Assembly (NCBI RefSeq): GCF_014229095.1
Contig: NZ_JAARZC010000002.1
Coordinates: forward strand, 124,001-188,000
Reading direction: 5' to 3'
DNA from: Listeria cossartiae subsp. cayugensis
Lineage (GTDB): Bacteria > Bacillota > Bacilli > Lactobacillales > Listeriaceae
Length of the DNA stretch: 64,000 nucleotides
Each line of letters opens with the position of its first letter. The first letter of the stretch is position 1. The notes beneath the pieces are model-generated. The model did no database searches. It saw nothing but the letters and a program-made list of their open reading frames with translations, and had not been told where the DNA came from. Both the position numbers and the translations under genes were made by a program. Shown here piece by piece: positions 8,419 through 18,100 of the stretch.

Positions 8419-9159
8419 GTGAAAATGAAATCGTTTTTGGGGAAGAGTTTGACTTTGGTTATTTTAGGGGTATTTCTTTTTTCTGGATGGAAAATTGGGA
8501 TGGAGCTATATGAAAATTATCATAACCGAAACATTTTGGAGGATGCAAAAGCTGCCTATACGAAAGACGTGGCTACGACGAATGTGAACGGTGAAGTGCG
8601 TGATGAGCTTAAAGTATTGCAGAAATTAAATAAAGATATGGTCGGTTGGTTAACGATTGCGGATACGGAAGTTGATTATCCGATTTTGCAAAGTACCGAC
8701 AATGACTATTATTTGCACCACAATTACAAAAATGAAAAAGCAAGGGCCGGCAGTATTTTTAAAGATTATCGCAATACGAATGAGTTTGTGGATAAAAATA
8801 CGATTATTTATGGGCATAATATGAAAGATGGCTCGATGTTCGCGGATTTACGGAAGTACTTGGATAAGGATTTTTTCGAGGCACATCCGACTTTTTCTTA
8901 TGAATCAGGGCTGGCAAATTATGAAGTAGAAATTTTTGCTGTGTATGAAACGACGACGGATTTTTATTATATTGAAACGGACTTTCCGGAAACGAATGAT
9001 TTTAACAATTATTTACAAAAAGTGAAACAACAATCTATGTATAAATCAAATGTAGAAGTAAGTGGGAAAGATCGTATTATTACGCTTTCGACTTGTGATA
9101 CAGAGAAAGATTATGAAAAAGGACGCATGGTTATTCAAGGGAAACTAGTAGCAAAATGA
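8419..9159 (+). CDS. srtB: Class B sortase
   Basis: 246 aa. N-terminal signal anchor about 8-27, then the sortase catalytic domain with His133 (YGHN), Cys226 in the TLSTC motif and Arg236. Class B features are the longer N-terminus and the helix in the beta6-beta7 region. It would link Hbp1 (NPKSS) and Hbp2 (NAKTN) to peptidoglycan at the outer membrane face. GTG 8419 is chosen because AAAGGAG is 9 bases away; an ATG two codons later is 15 away. Ends at a terminator, so this is the last gene of the iron operon. Confidence 0.94.
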   Translation: MKMKSFLGKSLTLVILGVFLFSGWKIGMELYENYHNRNILEDAKAAYTKDVATTNVNGEVRDELKVLQKLNKDMVGWLTIADTEVDYPILQSTDNDYYLHHNYKNEKARAGSIFKDYRNTNEFVDKNTIIYGHNMKDGSMFADLRKYLDKDFFEAHPTFSYESGLANYEVEIFAVYETTTDFYYIETDFPETNDFNNYLQKVKQQSMYKSNVEVSGKDRIITLSTCDTEKDYEKGRMVIQGKLVAK

Positions 9160-9163
9160 GGAA

Positions 9164-9199
9164 GCACCAAAAGACGACAGCTGCTTTTGGGCTTTTTTT
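9164..9199 (+). terminator. Terminator after srtB
   Basis: CCAAAAG (9167-9173) and CTTTTGG (9184-9190), then GC and T7. It lies just before the RBS of the Gp157-like gene. Confidence 0.75.
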
Positions 9200-9221
9200 C
9201 TTGTTGGAAAGGGTGCGAACA

Positions 9222-9698
9222 ATGAAATTATATGAACTAACCGATAATTATTTGCGGTTGCAAGAACTTTTAGAAGAAAATAAAACTGAGGCTGTGAGCG
9301 ACACATTAGATGCCATCACGGACGGGTTTCATGATAAAGCGGAAAATATCGCCAAAATTATTAAGTCTTTAACAGCAGATGCGGAAATGGCGGGAATCGA
9401 AGCAAAACGACTTTTAAAGCGGAAACAAGCGTTAGAAAACAATGCGCAACGATTAAAAAACTATTTACAGTCCGAAATGGAACGAATGGATATTAGAAAG
9501 ATAAATAGCACGCTTTTCACGATACAAATTCAGAAGAACCCGGCAAGCGTGGAAATAGTGGAAGAAGCATTGCTAAAACCCTTCTTTTTACTGCAAGAAC
9601 CTAAAATTGATAAAAAGCGAATTGCTGAATTACTAAAATCTGGTGAAGAAGTAAAAGGTGCTAGGTTAGTAGAGAGTGAATCGATTCGAATAAGGTAA
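9222..9698 (+). CDS. Siphovirus Gp157-family protein
   Basis: 158 aa, soluble, mostly helical. The opening MKLYELTDNYLRLQELL, the middle helical stretch KRLKNYLQSEMER and the late strand TIQIQKNPASVEI match the Gp157 family (PF05565), otherwise found in siphophage early regions. The family has been linked to phage resistance in streptococci but its biochemistry is not established. ATG 9222 has GGAAAGGG 8 bases upstream; the longer open frame runs back through the srtB terminator. It has no phage neighbours here and sits between srtB and two wall proteins. Read-through from srtB is the only obvious promoter. Confidence 0.75.
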   Translation: MKLYELTDNYLRLQELLEENKTEAVSDTLDAITDGFHDKAENIAKIIKSLTADAEMAGIEAKRLLKRKQALENNAQRLKNYLQSEMERMDIRKINSTLFTIQIQKNPASVEIVEEALLKPFFLLQEPKIDKKRIAELLKSGEEVKGARLVESESIRIR

Positions 9699-9703
9699 AA
9701 GAA

Positions 9704-9747
9704 AACAGGGAAAGTTGTTAAAATAGATAACAACTTTCCCTGTTTTT
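9704..9747 (+). terminator. Strong terminator after the Gp157-like gene
   Basis: Perfect 17-bp arms (9704-9720, 9728-9744) and T5. Confidence 0.93.
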
Positions 9748-9750
9748 GTT

Positions 9751-10366
9751 AATTTTACTATTAAATAAGTATAAAAGAGTAAAATATTTCACATTTCTGT
9801 AACAAACGCAGCGGATTTATGTATCGAAAGAACATTTCAAGGTCTCCTCCTATGAAATAATTAGTTTTAAGTAAGAGATTGAGGGTCATCTAAAATAATA
9901 ATTTATGCTTTACTCATTATTGCACCTCTACCTTTTTTATAGAAGCAGCAGAAAGTGGAGGAGGTAAAGTGCGCATAAGAAATAATGTTTAAGAAGGTTA
10001 CATAGAAACGACTTAAAATGAGGAGACTTCGAAACCTTTACAAGAAGCAGCGCAATAGAACATTTAATGTGAGCTTATCAGGGGGGATTGGAGAAGAGCA
10101 ACCTCCACCCAAACGAGTAGCTAGATCCATCAACTCTTTCACCAAACTCATCAAGCGAGTATTATCGCTACAGAAAACAGTAGTGCACCCGTAAAATACT
10201 TCATATTAGAATCAAACAACAAACAGATTATCCTCCAAGAATTGCTAACCGGACCATACGGCTGAAAATTCACTACCAAGCATAAAAGACGAACATTTAA
10301 TAATAATCTAGCCTTTTAAATCTAGGTTGGAGCTTTATTAAAAGGTATTTATTGGACTTTTATTAT
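9751..10366 (+). other. 616-base region without a clear gene, upstream of the first LPXTG protein
   Basis: No reading frame of 60 codons on either strand. The first part (to ~9960) is AT-rich; 10018-10300 is visibly richer in C and has codon-like texture. A 58-codon frame (10018-10194) has no ribosome-binding site and stops; a shifted frame continues with a plausible peptide ending GPYG at 10264, which looks like a decayed gene. Near the end, CTTTTAA and TTAAAAG at 10312-10343 can pair. It may hold a long 5' leader, a regulatory RNA or a pseudogene remnant. Confidence 0.4.
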
Positions 10367-10382
10367 AGGAGGATAAATCGTA

Positions 10383-13300
10383 GTGAAAAATTTTAGACAT
10401 TGGCGAAAACTAGTTATTGCAACCATTATTGGGCTTCTAGTTTTTCAGAACGTTTCACCAGTTTTAGCAACGATAAAAGATGATACAACAGGAACCACAA
10501 CATTGAAAATTATAAAAGAAGACAGGGACACGAAAGAAAAAATCAATGGCTCTATTTTTGAAGTAAAAGATAAAGCTAGTGGAGAGACGAAAGAGCTTTC
10601 TATCAAGGAAAACGGTACTGGGACACTAGATTCCCTTTCGGCCGGAGAGTACCTTGTTAAAGAAAAAACAGCTGCTTCTGGTTATACTTTGGATGAGAAA
10701 GCGTATAATGTAACACTTTCTGATAAAGAGGAAGTAGTAACCTCGACTTCAACAAAAGAAAAAACAGAGCCAGCTGCTGCGCCAAAAACAACGCAACGTG
10801 CGAACGTAAAAGCAGTAATTACAGATAATATTTTCAATAAAGTAACGTTGAAAGATGGCAATGGCGACGAAATCAATACTTCTGACCGGATTCAAAATGG
10901 TAGTGGTGTTGTGCTTAATATGAATTTTGCGTTTTCTGGGAAAAATTATAAAGCAGGGGATACGTTTACAACCGTATTACCAGACGCGTTCAACTTTGGG
11001 AATAAAAATTTAAGTGGAAACTTCTTACCATCTACAGAAGCAGAATGGACACTAGATGTAACAACGCGTGAACTTACGATTAAGTTCCTAAAAGACGGTA
11101 TTCAAGAAGGCGACTATAACGTCAATATTAGTACGGCCTTCAAAGTATTCACGTCAACAGAAGAAACCATTCAAGAAGTTGTATTCAAGACAGCTGGGAA
11201 AGATACCGTTTATCAAATTGAAGTAGTTCCTGTTGTTAACTATCCAACTACTGTAGCAATCACAGCGAATCCAGGGGTAGTGAATCCAACTAAAGGACAA
11301 GTGGATGCGAAATTCAACTTAACGAAAGAAAAAGATGCTAAAGGGGAACTGAAACTTACTGATTATACTTCAGGTGGAACGACCACGATTGATCGAGATA
11401 GCATCAAAGTGTACGCAAGTGATGTTAGTGCTGGGGGAACATTTATTGGTACGAAACAATTACTAGTAGAAGGCACAGATTATACGCTAACTTATTCCGC
11501 AACTTCTCTAACGGTTACATTAAACGGTGGGCTTGCTGGGAAAGGCTACCAAGTAACCTATGACCGCACAATCAATAAACCAAGTGATTCACTTTCTTAC
11601 ATGTCTACACAAGCTTACACAGTAGGCGATGCAGGTACATTATCAAGCAACTCCGCTTATGTTTACCTGACAATGACAAATTACAAGCATCTCGAGAAAA
11701 AAGCTACTTACAACGGCTCAACACAAAGTATTGATTGGAAAATTAATTTTAACTTTGATCAAGACGAAATATCTCCTTCAACAGTGCTTACTGATGTTTT
11801 AGCAGATAACGATGTCGCTTATGTAGCAGATTCACTTAAAATTAAACGAGTAACTTTTAACGCAACTAATGGGTCGCCAATCGTCGGAAGTGATGCTTCA
11901 AGTGATTGGACAACCTCAGCAATCTCGGCAAATGGGAATTTTGATTTAACGTATAAAAACACTAATACCAACGCATATGAAATCACTTATTCAACGAAAA
12001 TCACCGACTTTAGTGATCGTAAAATTAAAAATGAAATTACAGATGAAAATGGTGTTTCCGCTGACGCAACGATCGCGATTCAACCAGATTTACTGAAAAA
12101 AGAAGCTGGAACAATCGACTATTTTAATAACACGATGACATGGAAAATTACTGCTAACTCCGACAGAATTAAGATGGGGAATCTTAATATTACGGATGAA
12201 TTTTCTACTGGGGTAAAAAGCCTTAAAAGCTACACCGTTCGTGCTTATACAGATAATACCAATAGCGTCTTATTAACAGAAGGTAAAGATTATACGATGA
12301 ATAAAGATGTAACACCAGCTGGATTTTATTTACAACTTATCGGCGATTATGCTTCCACAGATAAAAAAATTGTTGTTGATTTTGTCACAGATATTGACCT
12401 TTCTGATGTAACAAAAACAATTGATAATAAAGCATCCATTTCTTATTATGATGGCGGGATTATCAAGTATGTTGATGAAGTAACTGCTTCAATGGCACCT
12501 GATCCAGGCATGATGACAAATGGTGGTAAGTACGGATCATACAACTCTACTACTGGGAATATCGATTGGATTGTATCTGTAAATGCTATGGCGAAAAACT
12601 ATGACAACTTGATTTTTGACGACGCTATTCCAACTGGCTTAACATACGTAGAAGGTTCACTACAATATCGTAATGTGGCTTCCACAAGTGAGATGATGAA
12701 TCTATATATCCCGCTTAACTCTGTTGGAACAGTAGCCAAAACAGGTGATAAAAACTATCCAACAAAAGTCGATACCACTGGGAATAAATTACATTTAGAA
12801 TTTGCTAACTTGGAGAATTCACGCGTATTTATTAAATACAGTACCAAACCAAACGAAAACTGGTATTTCTACTCCTACGTACAAAACACTGCGAAAGTGA
12901 GCGATAATGGAGTAGGCGAAAAATCATATAGTTACCAAGCATACGCAAGCAAACTTTTTAATGCAATGACAAAAACAGCTACGATCGATCCATCTTTTGA
13001 TAATAAAGTTAACTGGGTTGTTACACTTAACAACATTTCACCAGATCGTCCTATTAATAACCCAACAATTACAGATACAATGAAAACAGGAACAACTGGA
13101 GCACAAGTAGTAAAAAGTAGCTTTAAAGTAATGAATGAAACGACAGGCGAAGATATTGACTCAAAATATTATGATATCACTTATACCGACAATAATTTCA
13201 CTATCCAATTCAAAGACTATAAAGCAACTGCACCAATTAAAGTAACCTATAGTACAATCAGCTTGATGTCGGGACTTGTTAGTAACACAGCAACAACTTC

Positions 13301-14927
13301 TTCTCCTGACTACGGTAATTTACCAATGACCTACAAATCAAGAACAACAAGCATATCTCCAGCCTTCACTATTGGTAGTGGTAGCGGGACGGCGACAATT
13401 GGTTCCCTTGAAATTACTAAAGTTGATAAAAAGGATAATTCGAAAAAACTAACAGGAGCCAAATTCCAGCTTTATACGCTTGAAGGGGATAAGGCTGGAC
13501 AAGAAGCAACAACCGATTCAGACGGAAAAATCGTCATGGACGGGCTTCAATCCGGAAAATATAAACTCGTTGAAACAGCAGCACCAACTGGTTATACGAT
13601 TAGTGATGAATACAAAGATGGTAAAGAAATTACAGTTGTCGCTGATGTAGCTACTAGCGTTACAATTGAAAACACTGAGCAAACTGGTAGCGCAGTTCTT
13701 TTAAAAGAAGATAGTGTAACAAAAGATGCTATTGCAGGAGCAGAATTCGAATTGCAAAATGCTGATGGTACAAAAGTTGCTGAAAACTTAGTATCTAATG
13801 CAGATGGTAAAATCGAAGTAACTGACTTGGCACCGGGAGACTATCAATTTGTTGAAACAAAAGCACCAACTGGCTATGTTCTTGATGCAACACCGGCGAA
13901 ATTTACAGTTGAATTTAACCAAGCAACTGCTGTGAATGTTACAAAAGAAAACACAGCGAAAACTGGTAGTGTGGTTCTTACTAAGCTAGATAGTAAATCA
14001 AGAAGTAATTTAGCTGGAGCAGAGTTTGAACTACAAACAAAGCTTGGGGTAAGTTTGAAAGACAAAGTAGTGACAGAAGCAAATGGGCAACTGCAAATTG
14101 ATAATTTAGCACCAGGAGATTATCAATTAGTTGAAACGAAAGCTCCAACTGGTTATGATTTAGATGCTACACCAGTTGAGTTCGCCATCGAGTTTAACCA
14201 AAAAGCACCAATTCAAGTAACAAAAACAAACACGATGTCTACTGGTTCTGTTGTACTAACGAAAACAGATGGTGAGACGAAAGCACCTCTTGCAAATGCA
14301 ACGTTCAAATTAGTAGATGAAAATAATAATATTACAGAAAACCTAACTACAGATGCATCTGGGAAACTAGAAATAACTAATTTAGTACCTGGCGATTATC
14401 AATTGATTGAAACAAAAGCACCAGCAGGCTATGAATTGGATACAGTTCCTGTTGATGTGAAAATCACTTTTGATCAAAAAGATACGTTGCAAGTTACGAA
14501 AACGAACTTAAAAACAGTTGTGAGCGGCAAAGTAATCGCAGAATTTGTCGATACAAAAGGCAATGTATTAGCAGAGAAAGAAATTCACACTGGCATCGTT
14601 GGCGAAAAATATGCAACAAAAGCAAAAGATATCAAAGGTTACAAACTAACAAAACAACCTACGAACAAAGAGGGCGTATTCAAAGAGACAGATCAAAAAG
14701 TAACCTTCGTATACGAGAAAAATAAAACGCCAATCGTAGTAAATCCAGATAAACCAGTCACACCAGTAAAACCAACTAAACCGGTTGAACCAACGAAGAA
14801 ACCAACAGTGAAACCAAATCTTCCTTCAACCGGAGATGAGTCACCATATGGCATAATCTTTACTGGATTATTCGCTAGCATCATTGGGCTATTCTTACTA
14901 AGAAAATCTAAAAAAGTAAATGAGTAA
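10383..14927 (+). CDS. Large LPXTG wall-anchored protein with Cna-B/SpaA modules (lmo2179-like)
   Basis: 1514 aa. Signal peptide 1-29 (SPVLA), a SpaA-type isopeptide domain about 38-120 (Glu94 in the YLVKE motif), a long adhesin-like stalk of beta-sandwich units about 140-1000, four SpaA/Cna-B modules beginning near 1006, 1101, 1194 and 1287, a MucBP-like module about 1380-1445, a Pro/Lys-rich wall spacer and LPSTG at 1480-1484 with membrane span and basic tail. Sortase A substrate by motif. GTG 10383 follows AGGAGG at 10367-10372. Internal Lys-Asn/Asp isopeptide bonds are expected, giving a rigid fibre. Ligand unknown. Paralogous to the next gene. Confidence 0.9.
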   Translation: MKNFRHWRKLVIATIIGLLVFQNVSPVLATIKDDTTGTTTLKIIKEDRDTKEKINGSIFEVKDKASGETKELSIKENGTGTLDSLSAGEYLVKEKTAASGYTLDEKAYNVTLSDKEEVVTSTSTKEKTEPAAAPKTTQRANVKAVITDNIFNKVTLKDGNGDEINTSDRIQNGSGVVLNMNFAFSGKNYKAGDTFTTVLPDAFNFGNKNLSGNFLPSTEAEWTLDVTTRELTIKFLKDGIQEGDYNVNISTAFKVFTSTEETIQEVVFKTAGKDTVYQIEVVPVVNYPTTVAITANPGVVNPTKGQVDAKFNLTKEKDAKGELKLTDYTSGGTTTIDRDSIKVYASDVSAGGTFIGTKQLLVEGTDYTLTYSATSLTVTLNGGLAGKGYQVTYDRTINKPSDSLSYMSTQAYTVGDAGTLSSNSAYVYLTMTNYKHLEKKATYNGSTQSIDWKINFNFDQDEISPSTVLTDVLADNDVAYVADSLKIKRVTFNATNGSPIVGSDASSDWTTSAISANGNFDLTYKNTNTNAYEITYSTKITDFSDRKIKNEITDENGVSADATIAIQPDLLKKEAGTIDYFNNTMTWKITANSDRIKMGNLNITDEFSTGVKSLKSYTVRAYTDNTNSVLLTEGKDYTMNKDVTPAGFYLQLIGDYASTDKKIVVDFVTDIDLSDVTKTIDNKASISYYDGGIIKYVDEVTASMAPDPGMMTNGGKYGSYNSTTGNIDWIVSVNAMAKNYDNLIFDDAIPTGLTYVEGSLQYRNVASTSEMMNLYIPLNSVGTVAKTGDKNYPTKVDTTGNKLHLEFANLENSRVFIKYSTKPNENWYFYSYVQNTAKVSDNGVGEKSYSYQAYASKLFNAMTKTATIDPSFDNKVNWVVTLNNISPDRPINNPTITDTMKTGTTGAQVVKSSFKVMNETTGEDIDSKYYDITYTDNNFTIQFKDYKATAPIKVTYSTISLMSGLVSNTATTSSPDYGNLPMTYKSRTTSISPAFTIGSGSGTATIGSLEITKVDKKDNSKKLTGAKFQLYTLEGDKAGQEATTDSDGKIVMDGLQSGKYKLVETAAPTGYTISDEYKDGKEITVVADVATSVTIENTEQTGSAVLLKEDSVTKDAIAGAEFELQNADGTKVAENLVSNADGKIEVTDLAPGDYQFVETKAPTGYVLDATPAKFTVEFNQATAVNVTKENTAKTGSVVLTKLDSKSRSNLAGAEFELQTKLGVSLKDKVVTEANGQLQIDNLAPGDYQLVETKAPTGYDLDATPVEFAIEFNQKAPIQVTKTNTMSTGSVVLTKTDGETKAPLANATFKLVDENNNITENLTTDASGKLEITNLVPGDYQLIETKAPAGYELDTVPVDVKITFDQKDTLQVTKTNLKTVVSGKVIAEFVDTKGNVLAEKEIHTGIVGEKYATKAKDIKGYKLTKQPTNKEGVFKETDQKVTFVYEKNKTPIVVNPDKPVTPVKPTKPVEPTKKPTVKPNLPSTGDESPYGIIFTGLFASIIGLFLLRKSKKVNE
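13683..14519 (+). repeat. Three tandem SpaA modules of exactly 279 bp
   Basis: Copies start at 13683, 13962 and 14241, a constant 93-codon period. The best-conserved block in each is PGDYQxxETKAPxGY. In-frame length change by recombination is likely between strains; the neighbouring paralogue has one module of this type. Confidence 0.85.
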
Positions 14928-14933
14928 AAAAAG

Positions 14934-14965
14934 ACGCTATCCTCCCAAAAAGGATAGCGTTTTTT
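14934..14965 (+). terminator. Terminator after the first LPXTG gene
   Basis: Perfect ACGCTATCCT (14934-14943) / AGGATAGCGT (14951-14960) stem with T6; preceded by A7. Confidence 0.93.
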
Positions 14966-15149
14966 GCCTTTAAAAAGCCACTTTTCTCATGGGCTCATTA
15001 ATTGTTCACTAAAAAGTCATAAAAAAGTCCAAAATCAATTTTTTTGGCTCTTTAAAGTCCTGTTTTCTTTGCCTGTATTTGATACAATTCAACAAGTCAG
15101 AGGTCTTATTCAACAGACAATACTTGCAAAAGAGGAGGACATCGAAGCA

Positions 15150-18100
15150 ATGAGAAATTTTATACTAGGGAAGAAAATGATAATCGCAGTAGTTATCGGA
15201 TTACTCGTTTTTCAAAATGTTTCACCAGTATTAGCAGCATTGACGGACGTTAAAGAAGAGAAGGCGTCCTTGAAAATCGTCAAAAAAGACAAAGAATCGA
15301 AAGAAAAAATAAATGGCTCTATTTTTGAAATAAAGAATGTGCAAACGGGAGAAATCAAGGAGCTTTCTATTCAAGATAATGGAACAATAGTAGATACATC
15401 GCTTGCTACAGGCGAATATCTAGTGAAAGAAACAAAGGCACCACAAGGTTATTTAAAAGATGAGAAAACATATAATATCGTCTTGAAAGATAAGGAAGAA
15501 TTAGTGACTTCTGTTTCATCCAAAACTCCCTCGCTGAAAAAAGCTAATTTAAAAGCCAATATTTCCGATAATATTTTTGCGAAAGTAGAACTTCAAGATG
15601 TAAATGGAAATAAAATCGCCCCGAATGAAAGAGTGGCAAATGGTAGTGGGGTTGTTTTAAATATGAATTTTTCTTTCACGGGGAAGAATTATAAAGCGGG
15701 AGATACATTTACAACGATTTTACCAGACGCATTTAATTTTGGTTCTACGGATTTAAGTGGGAATTTTTTACCTTCCACAGAAGCGGAATGGTCTTTTGAC
15801 GCAAGTTCGAGAGAATTAACAATTAAAATTTTAAAAGATGGTGTGCAAGAAGGTAATTTTGATGTGAGTATAACGACTGCGTTTAGGTCATTTACAGAGA
15901 CAGACAAAACGAATCAAAAAGTTGTTTTCAATACTTCGGGTGGTGATACTGTTTATGAATATGAGGTTATTCCAACAGTGGACTATCCGACAATAGTAGA
16001 TGTAACATTAAGCCCAGGTAGTATTAACCCAGAAAAAGCATTTGTTACAGCTAAACTGAACTTAACAAAAGAAGTAAATGCAGCAGGAGAACTACGATTA
16101 ACAGATTTCACCTATAGTGGTTCAACAAAAATTGATAAGAGTACTTTACAAGTTTACGCAAGTGATGTAAGTGCCAAGGGAACATTTATAGGTAGTAAGC
16201 AGTTGTTAGAAGAAGGTACAGATTACACCGTAGAAGCTACAGACACTGAACTGAAAATCAAATTAAGTAATGGTTTAAATGGTAAAGGATATGAAGTAAG
16301 CTATACGCGTTTAATTGACAAAACAACTAATGCCTTAGTTTCCTTAGTTACGAGAGCTCAAACAGTTGGTGATTCAGACGTATTATCGGTACGTCAAGCA
16401 ACTGCGGAAGCAAAAATGATTAAGTACAAGCATTTAGAGAAAAAAGCAATTTATGATTCCAAAACGCAAACAATTGATTGGGTGATTAATGTAAACTATG
16501 ACCGAGTAGAATTAACGCCAAACACAGTTTTAAAAGATATTTTAGCAGATACTGGTGTGAGTTACGTGCCCAATTCGCTGAAAATTAGAGAAGTGACTTT
16601 CTCGCCAACAACTGGCGATGCGATTGTTGGCGATGAAGATGTATCAAGTAATTGGACTACCTCAATGGTATCAGCGAATGGTAGTTTTGACACAAGATAT
16701 AAAAACACGGATAAAAAAGCGTACCAAATTACGTATGCCACCAAAGTAACTGATTTTAGCGTGCGTGATATTATTAATGAAGTGATAGATGAAAAGGGTG
16801 TAACAGCCACAGATAAATTATCATTTGAACCTAATATAGTTCAAAAAGAAAGTGGAACGGTAGACTATTTTAATAATTTAATGTCATGGAAAATCACAGC
16901 GAACACAGACAGAATTGAAATGAGTGATATGACCATTATTGATGAATTTTCTACAGGCGTAAAAAGCTTGGATAATCACGATGTGTATGCTTATTCAAGT
17001 GAAACCGATTTTGTGAAACTGGTGAAAAATGTAGATTATACGATAACGGAAACAGCAGTGCCAGCAGGTTTTAAAGTTAAACTTATCGGCAATTATGCAA
17101 CAACAGATAAAGAAATCGTCGTAAAACTTGTAACGAATATCGATTCAGCAAATGATGCAAAAACACTGGGGAATAAAGCTTATATTTCTTATTATGATGG
17201 CTATATAACACATTATTCCGATACAAAAGAAGCATCATTGGAAATAGATAGTAAGATTTCGGAAAATGGGGCGAAATTTGGTGAGTGGGATAGTGAAACA
17301 GGAACTACTAACTGGATTGTCTCCTTGAATTCTAGGGCAACAAACTTTGATAATCTCATTTTTGATGATGAGATGCCAGAAGGGACTTCATACGTGGAAG
17401 GCTCTTTAGAATTTCGACAAGTTAGCGGTCCAAATGAATTAATTAACTTAAGAGAACCACTTACTTCTACAGGAAAACTAATAAAAGAAGGCGATAAAAA
17501 TTACCCGACTAAGATAGAAACAACTGACAAGAAAATCCATTTGGAGTTTGGAAATTTGGGGACATCGCAAGTATTTGTTAAGTATAAAACGACGACTGAT
17601 AATAAGTGGTATTTTTATAAAACAGTAACGAATGTAGCGAAAGTTTCTGATAACGGTAAAAATCCAAAAGATTATTCAGCAGAAGCAGCTATTTTTGAAC
17701 TCCGCTCACCAATTTCAAAAACAGGAAATGTTGATATGCTTTACAACAATAAAATAAATTGGAAAATCCAACTTACTGAAATTACGGAGGAGCGCGTAGT
17801 TACCAATCCAGTTGTGACGGATACATTAAACAGTGGGGTAACCGGGGCGCAAATGGTGAAAAATAGTTTTAAAGTAATTGATACAAAGACGGAGAAACTG
17901 ATTGACGCTAAGTATTACGATATTACTTTTAACGGTAATACTTTCACGGTCCAATTCAAAAATTATACAGCTACAGCACCAATTAGCATAACGTATGACA
18001 CAATTAGTTTATTATCGGGTCCGGTTAAGAATACGGTTAGAGTAGATGCAAATGATTACGGGGAGCTTTCGGATCCAAGTAAAATTGCAACCAATACGGT

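Noticed and set aside
10018-10194. 58-codon frame upstream of the first wall-protein gene as a real gene
   Set aside because: No ribosome-binding site and no recognisable domain; reported only as part of an unexplained region.
13683-14519. CRISPR-like regular spacing in the first wall-protein gene
   Set aside because: The 279-bp period is in frame and encodes protein modules; no short repeats with unique spacers.
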